From assembly GCA_964524755.1 (NCBI GenBank), contig CAZGDR010000004.1:1-48746 (forward strand): DNA of 48,746 nt. The letters run 5' to 3'. The DNA is from JAQVOO01 sp964524755. Its GTDB lineage: Bacteria > Spirochaetota > Spirochaetia > Sphaerochaetales > Sphaerochaetaceae. A model generated the notes under the pieces. It saw nothing but the letters and a program-made list of their open reading frames with translations, had not been told where the DNA came from and did not search any database. A program made the translations under genes and the position numbers. Positions 25,255 to 32,597 of the stretch are shown here, piece after piece. Each line of letters opens with the position of its first letter. The first letter of the stretch is position 1.

Positions 25255-26639
25255 AACTCGTCACTATCATCGTAGAGGCGCGTGCGGACCAACAAACGTT
25301 CAAAGGGGATAGAGCTATTGAAAAGATATAAGGGGAGTAGCGTGACGATAATTTGCCAGTTCTGTTGAATAAGAAGGTCAAAAAAAACTCCTTTTAGAAT
25401 AATCAAAACGACTGTGACAATCAGAAAGAATGTGTTTGCTTTTCTAAACCGTCGCAGAGAGCGTTGGTTTCTAAACGCAATCTTGATTGATTGAATGGCC
25501 ATCACAAGGAGCCAGGGGGTCACAATAACAATATTTTCATTCCAATAAGTTACATCATGGCTACTTATGGTCATCATGAAAAGGAGAAGGATGGAGAGCA
25601 TTCCCAACGCAAATGTCCAAGTGAGATTTATCATACCATATAAGAAAAGTCCCATTTTTTGTATTCTAGGAAAAGAACTTCTAAAAGATAACTGAAGAAA
25701 AATCAGGGCGATGAGAGCGATAGCCAGTGAAAATGAGAAGGAGGGGAGAGTCATTGACTTCCAGTGCTCTAGATTCAGAGGGCGAGTGCCAACTGGTTCA
25801 GAGTTGATAACCTCAAAATCAGTGGCGATACGAACCAGCTCTCCTTCTTGATTTACATAGGAGAATTCAAGAAGAGCTTGCTCCAAGATGGCAGGTAGGA
25901 ACATCGCCTCCCATAATGAAATCGGTTTATCTATCGTACCACTTTGAAGAAAGTTTAAAGTCCAATCAATGAAGGGGGAGGCATATGTATGCCGCATCAC
26001 GAGTTGTCGCAACGTCTCATCCATGGGGATTGTCTTGGCCCACAGTGAGAATTGACCATCCACTGCTTTATCGATGATGTCTCGGATGCGTGTAGCACAG
26101 TTCTCCCGATAATGGTGGTACAGGTAGGTGTTTTGTTCTGGTTGGATGTTATAATTGAGAAAGTTTACGACTTCTAATTTTGCCTTCTCGGGAAGGTTGA
26201 GAGTAATTCGAGAGACATCGCGATTTTCGGACCGTGCTACAGCGTAGCGTGTTGGAGCAGAAGTAGCCCAAACTTCATAGTTTAGACGCCCCAAAGCAAA
26301 CGTCTGATAAAAATCATCATTAAAACTAAAAATGCCATAATCGTACATCACACTACGGTCTTGGTTATTATCGGCAACCACGAGGCCAGAATGGCCAAAC
26401 CAGACATAGAGAGGATCTCCACGTCCCATAGTGGTCAAATATAAACTGAGTTGGGCGGTTGCATTTCGTTCACTTTCCGACAATTGGCCCGAAAAATCCC
26501 AATCGGCTAATAATGCTTGAGAACCTGCAGAGTCATAGAGTGGGGGGCCAAGAGGAACGGATGCAGCACCTATTCCCCACTGGACCATAATGAGGAGTAA
26601 AAATGAACTTAAAAAGCAAATCCTTTTCTGTGAAAACAT
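25251..26639 (-). CDS. DUF4105 (Lnb N-terminal-like) exported membrane protein
   Basis: A 462-residue protein with an N-terminal signal or anchor (CFLSSFLLLIMVQWG). A periplasmic domain follows that I recognise as DUF4105: YVWFGHSGLVVADNN, then SVMYDYGIFSFNDDFYQTFA, then HYRENCATRIRDIIDKA. Its His and Cys are the residues thought to act in Lnb, an enterococcal lipoprotein transacylase that moves an acyl chain within lipoproteins. The C-terminal half has four to five hydrophobic helices. A role in lipoprotein or lipid modification is an inference, because many DUF4105 proteins are uncharacterised. The start is uncertain: ATG 26639 has TATGAT six bases ahead and no Shine-Dalgarno; ATG 26657 is also open. 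Confidence 0.75.
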   Translation of the reverse strand: MFSQKRICFLSSFLLLIMVQWGIGAASVPLGPPLYDSAGSQALLADWDFSGQLSESERNATAQLSLYLTTMGRGDPLYVWFGHSGLVVADNNQDRSVMYDYGIFSFNDDFYQTFALGRLNYEVWATSAPTRYAVARSENRDVSRITLNLPEKAKLEVVNFLNYNIQPEQNTYLYHHYRENCATRIRDIIDKAVDGQFSLWAKTIPMDETLRQLVMRHTYASPFIDWTLNFLQSGTIDKPISLWEAMFLPAILEQALLEFSYVNQEGELVRIATDFEVINSEPVGTRPLNLEHWKSMTLPSFSFSLAIALIALIFLQLSFRSSFPRIQKMGLFLYGMINLTWTFALGMLSILLLFMMTISSHDVTYWNENIVIVTPWLLVMAIQSIKIAFRNQRSLRRFRKANTFFLIVTVVLIILKGVFFDLLIQQNWQIIVTLLPLYLFNSSIPFERLLVRTRLYDDSDEF

Positions 26640-26767
26640 GCGCTCATCATACCACATTTTTCTTGCTTTGGTTGACAGATTTTAAGAGAGGAGCTACTCT
26701 TTGGTATGCTTGAAATCTCAATAGATGGTAACAGAGTTTTTTTTTCTGTATGTAAGGTTTTGTGAGA

Positions 26768-27529
26768 ATGGAAAAAAACCTTATATGTGAAGCAATTGTC
26801 CTTACTAATAAGAGGTGGGGAGATTTGCATCGGCTAGTTACTCTGCTTTCACCTACTTTAGGGTTATTTGAAGCAGTTGCCTATGGGGCACGAAAAGGTA
26901 AGCTAGCCGGTGGCATAGAGCCTTTTTCTATTGGTACATTTTATGTTTACAGCAACCGCCCAAGGAAGGGTTATACGCTCAAAGATGTTGATCCCATCGT
27001 AATGCAAGGTGGAATTAAAAAAGAACTTTCCCGTCTCTATGTTGCTAACGCCCTGAGTGAGATTGCCATGCGTATGCACGGTGGAGATTTTGCTGCTCTC
27101 TTTGAATTACTACGTAATTGTCTGCTATTGCTCGATGATGGAACAGTTGACTCGCGGCGGGTACTGATACTCTATATTTGGCGTTTTATAAGCGTAATGG
27201 GATTGGAAAGTGATCTTACATCGTGTCCCATTTGTAGCCGTCCGTATGAAATAAAAGAGATCCTCTCCTTTAATTCAGCTTTGAACTCACTCTGTTGTAA
27301 AGGTTGCGCCGATGTGCACAATGGGGATTTTGCTTGGGCTTTAGGCCCTGGAGCACGCAGGTATTTGGTCTTTATCCAAGACTTAACGGAAACAGAGGCT
27401 GTACTGGTACCGTTAAGCGAGACCGCTACGATTCGGTTGGCACGTTATATGATCCGTTATATTACAGCAATCCTAGAATGGCCACTAAAAAGCCTTGATG
27501 GTGGAGTTCTCATGGAGACTTGGGTATGA
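26768..27529 (+). CDS. recO: DNA repair protein RecO
   Basis: Helps load RecA in the RecFOR recombinational repair pathway. A 253-residue protein with an OB-fold N-terminus (CEAIVLTNKRWGDLHRLVTL), then helices, then a four-cysteine zinc site: CPICSRP with CCKGC near residues 155-185. Length fits the family. ATG 26768 fits best because AAGG aligned to the 16S tail gives a spacing near seven; GTG 26762 is the alternative. It precedes recJ by 21 bases, so the two form a repair operon. Confidence 0.9.
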   Translation: MEKNLICEAIVLTNKRWGDLHRLVTLLSPTLGLFEAVAYGARKGKLAGGIEPFSIGTFYVYSNRPRKGYTLKDVDPIVMQGGIKKELSRLYVANALSEIAMRMHGGDFAALFELLRNCLLLLDDGTVDSRRVLILYIWRFISVMGLESDLTSCPICSRPYEIKEILSFNSALNSLCCKGCADVHNGDFAWALGPGARRYLVFIQDLTETEAVLVPLSETATIRLARYMIRYITAILEWPLKSLDGGVLMETWV

Positions 27530-27550
27530 TTATGATTAAAAGGTTGATAT

Positions 27551-29731
27551 ATGAAGGAATGGAAAAAAGAACCCATCTCGGTGGAGCTGGTGAGGAAACT
27601 CAATGAAACCTATGGTGTAGATTACATCACTGCCTCCTTACTGATCCGTAGGGGGGCCACAGAACCCGATTCAGTAAAATATTTTCTTGAAAAAGATGTC
27701 TCATATGTACATAACCCTTTTCTTTTTGATGAAATGGAAAGTTTTGTCGAGCGTGTACTGCAGGCTCGGGAAGAGGGCGAAAAAGTATGTGTCTTTGGAG
27801 ATCGTGATGTCGATGGTATTACCAGCACCGTATTACTGGTGCAGGAATTACGGGCTCTAGGCCTTGAGACCTCCTGGCGTCTGCCTCAAGGCGATGAACC
27901 CTATGGGCTTACCCGCGCTGGCTTGGATGCAGTTGCTTCGCAAGATGTAACCCTCATCATTACCGTAGATTGTGGGATTTCGAATATTGAAGAAGTCACC
28001 TATGCCCACCAACTTGGCTTGGATGTGTTGATCACAGACCACCATTTAGCGGGGGAAGTCATTCCTGCCGCAGATGCAGTAATTAATCCAAAACTGGAAG
28101 GATGTGGTTATCCATTTAGCCACCTTGCTGGCTGTGGTGTGGTTGCTAAGTGTATTTGGGCTTTGCGATTTGCGGTAACAGATTTCTACCGGGAAGAGTG
28201 TATTTTAGTGCATGCTTATCCTGGAAACACCACCCCTGGCAATGAAACTATTATCATGGAGGCCGTGCGTCTTAAAAACCTCTTGCCTGAAGAGAGGATG
28301 ATTGAAGAAGTTGTCCCGGGTGTCATTACAGTGCAGCAAAGTAGAATGATACAGTTTTTGGATTGTGGGGTGCCGTTACTGGCTTTAGACATTGATGTCG
28401 AAACCAAGTTGATTCGACGTGCATTTGGTCCGAGTATTGATATCCATCTTGGAGAGTTACGTCCGCAATTTGAACAGGTTTTACCCCAGATAGTAGGGAA
28501 ATCACTCTTTAGTCTTATGCGTATAAGCCGTTCAATTCGCTATTCTAGAACAGCCTCTGAGCTGGATGTTCTTATCTCCCTTTTTCAAGCCTATGTATTA
28601 CGTAAGATACCTGCACTCTCGGTTGAATATGAAAAAATCCTTGATTTAGTTGCCCTCGGTACCATTGGAGATCTTATGCCGATGATCGATGAGAATAGAA
28701 TACTCGTGCGTACCGGAATGGAAAAAATTAGTGAAGGAGGCCGTAAAGAGTTGTTGGCTCTTATGAGCCTGCAGAATTTGGTGGGGAAACGGCTATCCAC
28801 CTCCGACATTGGGTGGCAGCTCACACCGATTATCAATGCTTCAGGTAGATTGGGACGACCGGATGTCGCCGCTAATATGTTTTTGGCCGAAGATTTACAA
28901 GAGAGTGAAAAATATGCTGGTGAATTAATGCAACTTAACCGGGAGCGACAACGAAAAGGAGATGCGGCCTGGATTCGTCTGCTCCATAAGGCCAAATCGA
29001 GTCATGCCAGTTTTAATGAAAAATTTCTGATGGTTGAGGATACAGAAGTACATCGTGGCCTAACAGGGATTATGGCCTCACGTCTACTCCGCCAGTTTAA
29101 AGCACCGGCGCTAGTTATAGCCCATGTCGGAGAACAACGGGTCACGGGTTCCATGCGAAGTCCCCAATATTTTAATATTCGTGAATTCCTTCAATTATTT
29201 GACGACCTTTTTATAGATTTTGGTGGGCACCGCTGTGCAGGTGGATTCAGTATGGAAGAGAAGCATCTGCCGGTATTACGCAACCGCATTAATTCAGCAA
29301 TTACCGAGATGGAGATGCGTGAACATCCCGAAGATGAAATTGTTACGATAGATGCTGAATTACCTATGAATTATCTTACCCCCGAACTTATTGCACTGGT
29401 AGAATCTTTTGAACCTTATGGAGAAGGTAATCCTCCTCTACAATTCCTCATTCAAGAGGCAAAAGTGGAGGAAATTCAATTCCTTAATCGGAGTAAGGGA
29501 CAAGATGTCGGTCATGTAAAATTACAATTACAGCATGGGAAATACCGTTGGCCTGCTTTGTATTGGAATGCTTCCGATGAGGTTGGAAAAACGTTTAATA
29601 CCGATGATAGCGTTGATGTGGTTTTTAAGATGGGGCGCAATTATTTTAGAAATACCGAATCATTACAGCTCACAATTATCTCTTTAAAAAAGCATAAAAC
29701 TCCTATAGAACAGATTATACGGGAGAGGTAA
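27551..29731 (+). CDS. recJ: Single-stranded-DNA exonuclease RecJ
   Basis: A 5'-to-3' exonuclease used in mismatch and recombinational repair. At 726 residues it is longer than E. coli RecJ (577), with extra sequence in the middle (around residues 220-300). DHH-family motifs: FGDRDVDGITSTVLL (DxD motif I), VDCGIS, and LITDHHLAG (motif III); the DHHA1 domain includes GGHRCAGGFSM. The C-terminal OB-like domain follows. AAAAGG seven bases before the ATG supports the start. It is downstream of recO and upstream of rpsU. Confidence 0.94.
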   Translation: MKEWKKEPISVELVRKLNETYGVDYITASLLIRRGATEPDSVKYFLEKDVSYVHNPFLFDEMESFVERVLQAREEGEKVCVFGDRDVDGITSTVLLVQELRALGLETSWRLPQGDEPYGLTRAGLDAVASQDVTLIITVDCGISNIEEVTYAHQLGLDVLITDHHLAGEVIPAADAVINPKLEGCGYPFSHLAGCGVVAKCIWALRFAVTDFYREECILVHAYPGNTTPGNETIIMEAVRLKNLLPEERMIEEVVPGVITVQQSRMIQFLDCGVPLLALDIDVETKLIRRAFGPSIDIHLGELRPQFEQVLPQIVGKSLFSLMRISRSIRYSRTASELDVLISLFQAYVLRKIPALSVEYEKILDLVALGTIGDLMPMIDENRILVRTGMEKISEGGRKELLALMSLQNLVGKRLSTSDIGWQLTPIINASGRLGRPDVAANMFLAEDLQESEKYAGELMQLNRERQRKGDAAWIRLLHKAKSSHASFNEKFLMVEDTEVHRGLTGIMASRLLRQFKAPALVIAHVGEQRVTGSMRSPQYFNIREFLQLFDDLFIDFGGHRCAGGFSMEEKHLPVLRNRINSAITEMEMREHPEDEIVTIDAELPMNYLTPELIALVESFEPYGEGNPPLQFLIQEAKVEEIQFLNRSKGQDVGHVKLQLQHGKYRWPALYWNASDEVGKTFNTDDSVDVVFKMGRNYFRNTESLQLTIISLKKHKTPIEQIIRER

Positions 29732-29744
29732 CCAGCTGGGTAGC

Positions 29745-29773
29745 TTGACAAAAAGTTGTAAATTGATGAAAAT
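29745..29773 (+). promoter_or_regulatory. Possible rpsU promoter
   Basis: A consensus TTGACA (29745-29750) is followed after 17 bases by GAAAAT (29768-29773), a moderate -10. It lies 44 bases before the proposed rpsU start and 14 bases after recJ. Confidence 0.45.
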
Positions 29774-29816
29774 AAAGATGAAATTTGTTCCAATAACTGG
29801 AAAGGAGGTGATTACT

Positions 29817-30026
29817 ATAGCTTACGTAAGAGTTGACGATAATGAACCACTCGAGAAATCGATCAAGAAGTTTAAACGGATGGTCGAGAAAGAGGGTATC
29901 ATTCGGGAGTGGAAAAAGCGCGAATACTTCGAGAAGCCCTCTACTATTGAAAATCGGAAAAAGAAGGCATTACAGCGCAAGCAGATGAAGAAAGTTCGTA
30001 AGATAAACTCCATGAAGAGCTATTAA
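29817..30026 (+). CDS. rpsU: Ribosomal protein bS21, apparently starting at ATA
   Basis: A small 30S protein of about 69 residues, near the platform and the 16S 3' end. Sequence: AYVRVDDNEPLEKSIKKFKR, then KEGIIREWKKREYFEKPST, ending NSMKSY. The family normally opens M-A-Y/H-V. At that exact place the DNA has ATA (29817), and the next codons give AYVRV. It is preceded, after eight bases, by AAAGGAGGTG. Open codons continue upstream to 29745 with ATGs at 29766 and 29778, but these have no Shine-Dalgarno and would add residues foreign to bS21. GTG 29808 would overlap the Shine-Dalgarno. See findings. Confidence 0.9.
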   Translation: MAYVRVDDNEPLEKSIKKFKRMVEKEGIIREWKKREYFEKPSTIENRKKKALQRKQMKKVRKINSMKSY

Positions 30027-30051
30027 TCGCCTCTGTACATGTGACGTTACC

Positions 30052-30079
30052 GCCGTCGGTTGTACACCGACGGCTTTTT
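30052..30079 (+). terminator. Strong intrinsic terminator after rpsU
   Basis: GCCGTCGGT (30052-30060) and ACCGACGGC (30066-30074) form a perfect 9-bp GC-rich stem with a TGTAC loop and a TTTTT tract. It separates rpsU from the metY leader. Confidence 0.93.
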
Positions 30080-30106
30080 AGTATCCTGCTATAAGGAGGT
30101 TTCTGG

Positions 30107-30208
30107 ATGAGCTGTGTAATAGATAAAAATAAATTCGGTTCTGTCCAAGTTAGTATGCATTTCGTAAAGCATACTAACCTCATCGAATATAAAGGAACTC
30201 AATTATGA
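30107..30208 (+). CDS. Leader ORF of 33 codons overlapping metY
   Basis: A short ORF starting MSCVIDKNKFGSVQ and ending GTQL. Its AAGGAGG (30093-30099) lies seven bases before ATG 30107, stronger than the metY site. It ends with TGA inside the metY ATG (ATGA overlap), so translation of metY is coupled to it. The coding region contains the inverted repeat at 30149-30178. Its peptide has only two Met codons after the start, so it does not look like a classical methionine attenuator. No homologue is recognised; it may be a regulatory leader or a tiny protein. Confidence 0.5.
   Translation: MSCVIDKNKFGSVQVSMHFVKHTNLIEYKGTQL
30149..30178. promoter_or_regulatory. 10-bp inverted repeat in the metY leader
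   Basis: GTTAGTATGC (30149-30158) and GCATACTAAC (30169-30178) are perfect inverted repeats with a 10-base gap, so their centres are 20 bp apart (two helical turns). No T tract follows, so it is not a terminator. It suits either a protein operator or a stable RNA hairpin placed between the leader start and metY. Confidence 0.6.
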
Positions 30209-31491
30209 AAGATACTAAAAACTACCATTTTGAAACACTTCAGTTACACGCTGGTCAAGAGAATCCAGACTCTGCCACCGGGGCTCGAGCTGTCCCTATC
30301 TATGCTTCGACATCATTTGTTTTTGATGACTGTAGACAGGCATCAGGGCGTTTTGACCTCTCTGAAGCAGGAAATATTTATACTCGGATTGGCAACCCTA
30401 CTACCGAGATCTTTGAACAACGAGTTGCAGCCTTAGAGGGTGGTGTTGGGGCCTTAGCCACCGCTAGCGGCCAAGCGGCTACTACCCTTGCGCTGCAGAA
30501 TCTTGCCCGCAACGGGGATCATATTGTAGCCTCCCGAACTATGTATGGTGGAACCTATAATTTATTAGGACGCACTTTCGAAAACTTAGGAATTACCACC
30601 ACTTTTGTTGATGTTGATGACTTTGAAAACATTGAACGTGCGGTGCAAGCAAACACAAAAGTAATCTTTGTAGAAAGTATTGGTAATCCTAATGCCAATA
30701 TTGCTGATATCGAAAAGCTGGCTGAGATTGCTCATAAACATGCAATCCCTCTGCTTGTTGATAACACCTTTGCGACACCCTACTTGTTACGTCCTTTTGA
30801 ACATGGTGCAGATATTGTAATTCACTCGGCAACTAAATTTATTGGCGGGCATGGCACCAGTATAGGAGGCGTTGTAGTAGATGGTGGTACATTTGACTGG
30901 GAGAAATCGGGGAAGTTTCCTTGGTTTGTAGATCCTGACCCCTCTTATCATGGTGTGAGTTATACTGAGCGTATGGGTAATCGTGCTTTCATTGTACGTG
31001 CTCGCGTTATTCTTTTGCGGGATTATGGAGCAACTTTAAGCCCCTTTAACGCCTTTCTATTTTTACAAGGACTTGAAACTCTCTCTTTACGGGTAGAACG
31101 CCACATAGAGAATACTATGGCGATAGTAACATTCTTAGCGGATCATCCACAGGTAGAGAAGGTGAACCATCCCTCACTACCAACGTCTCCTTCGCATCCT
31201 CTTTATAAAAAATATTTTTCGTTAGGCGGCGCCTCTATTTTTACTTTTGTAATCAAAGGTGGGGCTGAAAAGGCCATGCAGTTTATTGATCGGTTACAGT
31301 TATTTTCACTATTGGCCAATGTTGCGGATGTCAAATCATTGGTAATTCATCCAGCGAGTACGACTCACAACCAACTCTCTCCTACAGAATTATTGGCAGG
31401 AGGGATTGAACCTGGAACAATTCGCCTCTCTATAGGGACGGAGCATCAGAGTGACTTGTTGCACGACTTGGCGCAGGCCTTGGAAGGGTAG
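30205..31491 (+). CDS. metY: O-acetylhomoserine aminocarboxypropyltransferase (sulfhydrylase)
   Basis: A PLP enzyme of 428 residues that makes homocysteine from O-acetylhomoserine and sulfide (direct sulfhydrylation). Start KNYHFETLQLHAGQ; GARAVPIYASTSFVFDD; the PLP-binding Lys in HSATKFIGGHGTS; VGNRAFIVRAR-like C-terminal pattern and ADVKSLVIHPASTTH. The family also includes cysteine synthase activity. AAAGGA eight bases before the ATG supplies a site besides coupling to the leader ORF. metA follows nine bases after the stop, and its Glu111 predicts acetylhomoserine as the shared intermediate. Confidence 0.93.
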   Translation: MKDTKNYHFETLQLHAGQENPDSATGARAVPIYASTSFVFDDCRQASGRFDLSEAGNIYTRIGNPTTEIFEQRVAALEGGVGALATASGQAATTLALQNLARNGDHIVASRTMYGGTYNLLGRTFENLGITTTFVDVDDFENIERAVQANTKVIFVESIGNPNANIADIEKLAEIAHKHAIPLLVDNTFATPYLLRPFEHGADIVIHSATKFIGGHGTSIGGVVVDGGTFDWEKSGKFPWFVDPDPSYHGVSYTERMGNRAFIVRARVILLRDYGATLSPFNAFLFLQGLETLSLRVERHIENTMAIVTFLADHPQVEKVNHPSLPTSPSHPLYKKYFSLGGASIFTFVIKGGAEKAMQFIDRLQLFSLLANVADVKSLVIHPASTTHNQLSPTELLAGGIEPGTIRLSIGTEHQSDLLHDLAQALEG

Positions 31492-31500
31492 AAAAGCGGT

Positions 31501-32460
31501 ATGCCAGTAAAAGTTTCAGATGCGCTCCCTGCAAAATCCATTTTGGAACGGGAAAACATCTTTGTGATGACTGAGAAGAGAGCTGAGAGTCAGGATATTC
31601 GTCCCCTCAAGTTGCTCATCTTAAATCTTATGCCTCTAAAGACGAGTACAGAGACGAGTCTCTTGCGTCGTTTATCGAACACTCCATTACAAATTGAAGT
31701 TGATTTTCTACGCACAGCGACCTATACCTCTCGTCATGCGTCTTCTGCATATTTAGAAGAGTTTTATAAAACTTTCGATGAGGTAAAGAAACACACATAT
31801 GACGGTATGATTATTACTGGAGCTCCAATCGAAACCATGGAGTTTGAAGAGGTCGATTATTGGGATGAATTGTGTACGATAATGAAATGGGCCACGAGTC
31901 ATGTCTTTTCTACGCTCTTTCTTTGCTGGGGAGCGCAGGCAGGACTTTATTTTCATTATGGGGTCCAGAAGTACCCTTTAACCCATAAGTTGTTCGGTGT
32001 ATTTTCCCATTCCGTGCGTGTCGAAAACACCCCCTTGCTGCGTGGGTTTGATGATGCGTTCAAGGCACCGCATTCACGGTATACAGAGGTGCGTGAGCAG
32101 GACGTTACCGCCATACCTTCTCTCCAGGTGCTTGCTAGTAGTGATGAGGCAGGGCTCTATATTGTGGCTCGTGATGATGGCCGCCAAGTCTTTGTGTTTG
32201 GGCATCCTGAATATGAGGAAGGGACGTTAGATCAAGAATATAGACGTGATCTTGCTAAAGGATTAGCGACTTCAATACCGCAAAACTACTATGCTCAGGA
32301 TATACCACATGCCAAGCCAATTGTTAGTTGGTATTCTCATGCTCAATTGCTCTATACCAACTGGCTTAACTACTATGTCTACCAGACGACACCGTTCGAC
32401 CTCAACCTTTTACCTCATGGGGATGCAGAGCGTCTCTCTCCCCTTGACCTGAAAAGATAA
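31501..32460 (+). CDS. metA: Homoserine O-acetyltransferase (MetA family)
   Basis: Activates homoserine with acetyl-CoA as the first committed methionine step. The 319-residue glutamine-amidotransferase-like fold has LKLLILNLMPLKTSTETSLL. Residue 111 is Glu in GAPIETMEF; in the family Glu here predicts acetyl-CoA and Gly predicts succinyl-CoA. The catalytic Cys142 is in FLCWGAQAG, and His235 with Glu237 is in FGHPEYEEG. The annotation 'homoserine O-succinyltransferase' would therefore be misleading. It is the second gene of the metY operon; acetylhomoserine fits MetY exactly. Confidence 0.93.
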   Translation: MPVKVSDALPAKSILERENIFVMTEKRAESQDIRPLKLLILNLMPLKTSTETSLLRRLSNTPLQIEVDFLRTATYTSRHASSAYLEEFYKTFDEVKKHTYDGMIITGAPIETMEFEEVDYWDELCTIMKWATSHVFSTLFLCWGAQAGLYFHYGVQKYPLTHKLFGVFSHSVRVENTPLLRGFDDAFKAPHSRYTEVREQDVTAIPSLQVLASSDEAGLYIVARDDGRQVFVFGHPEYEEGTLDQEYRRDLAKGLATSIPQNYYAQDIPHAKPIVSWYSHAQLLYTNWLNYYVYQTTPFDLNLLPHGDAERLSPLDLKR

Positions 32461-32535
32461 TATTTGAGGCCTTACTCTGTATATAGCAAGAAGTAGGGTG
32501 CAAATTCATATTATCATAAAAAACTTAATACATAT

Positions 32536-32565
32536 TTGACAAATTCCTAAGAAATACAGTATCAT
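32536..32565 (+). promoter_or_regulatory. Promoter of the serA operon (TTGACA-18-TATCAT)
   Basis: A consensus TTGACA (32536-32541) and TATCAT (32560-32565) are 18 bases apart, about 33 bases before the serA start. The -10 is embedded in the dyad at 32554-32572. Confidence 0.7.
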
Positions 32566-32572
32566 GCTGTAT
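32554..32572. promoter_or_regulatory. 19-bp dyad overlapping the serA -10
   Basis: ATACAG-TATCATG-CTGTAT is symmetric at all but one base pair and covers the -10 hexamer. Placement suggests a repressor site; the Lrp/AsnC gene at the end of this operon is a candidate regulator. Confidence 0.55.
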
Positions 32573-32597
32573 CGTCAATAGAGATAGGAGAAATGTG

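Noticed and set aside
32469..32501. Imperfect hairpin after metA
   Set aside because: Seven pairs with a wobble and a large loop, no T tract; not called as a terminator.
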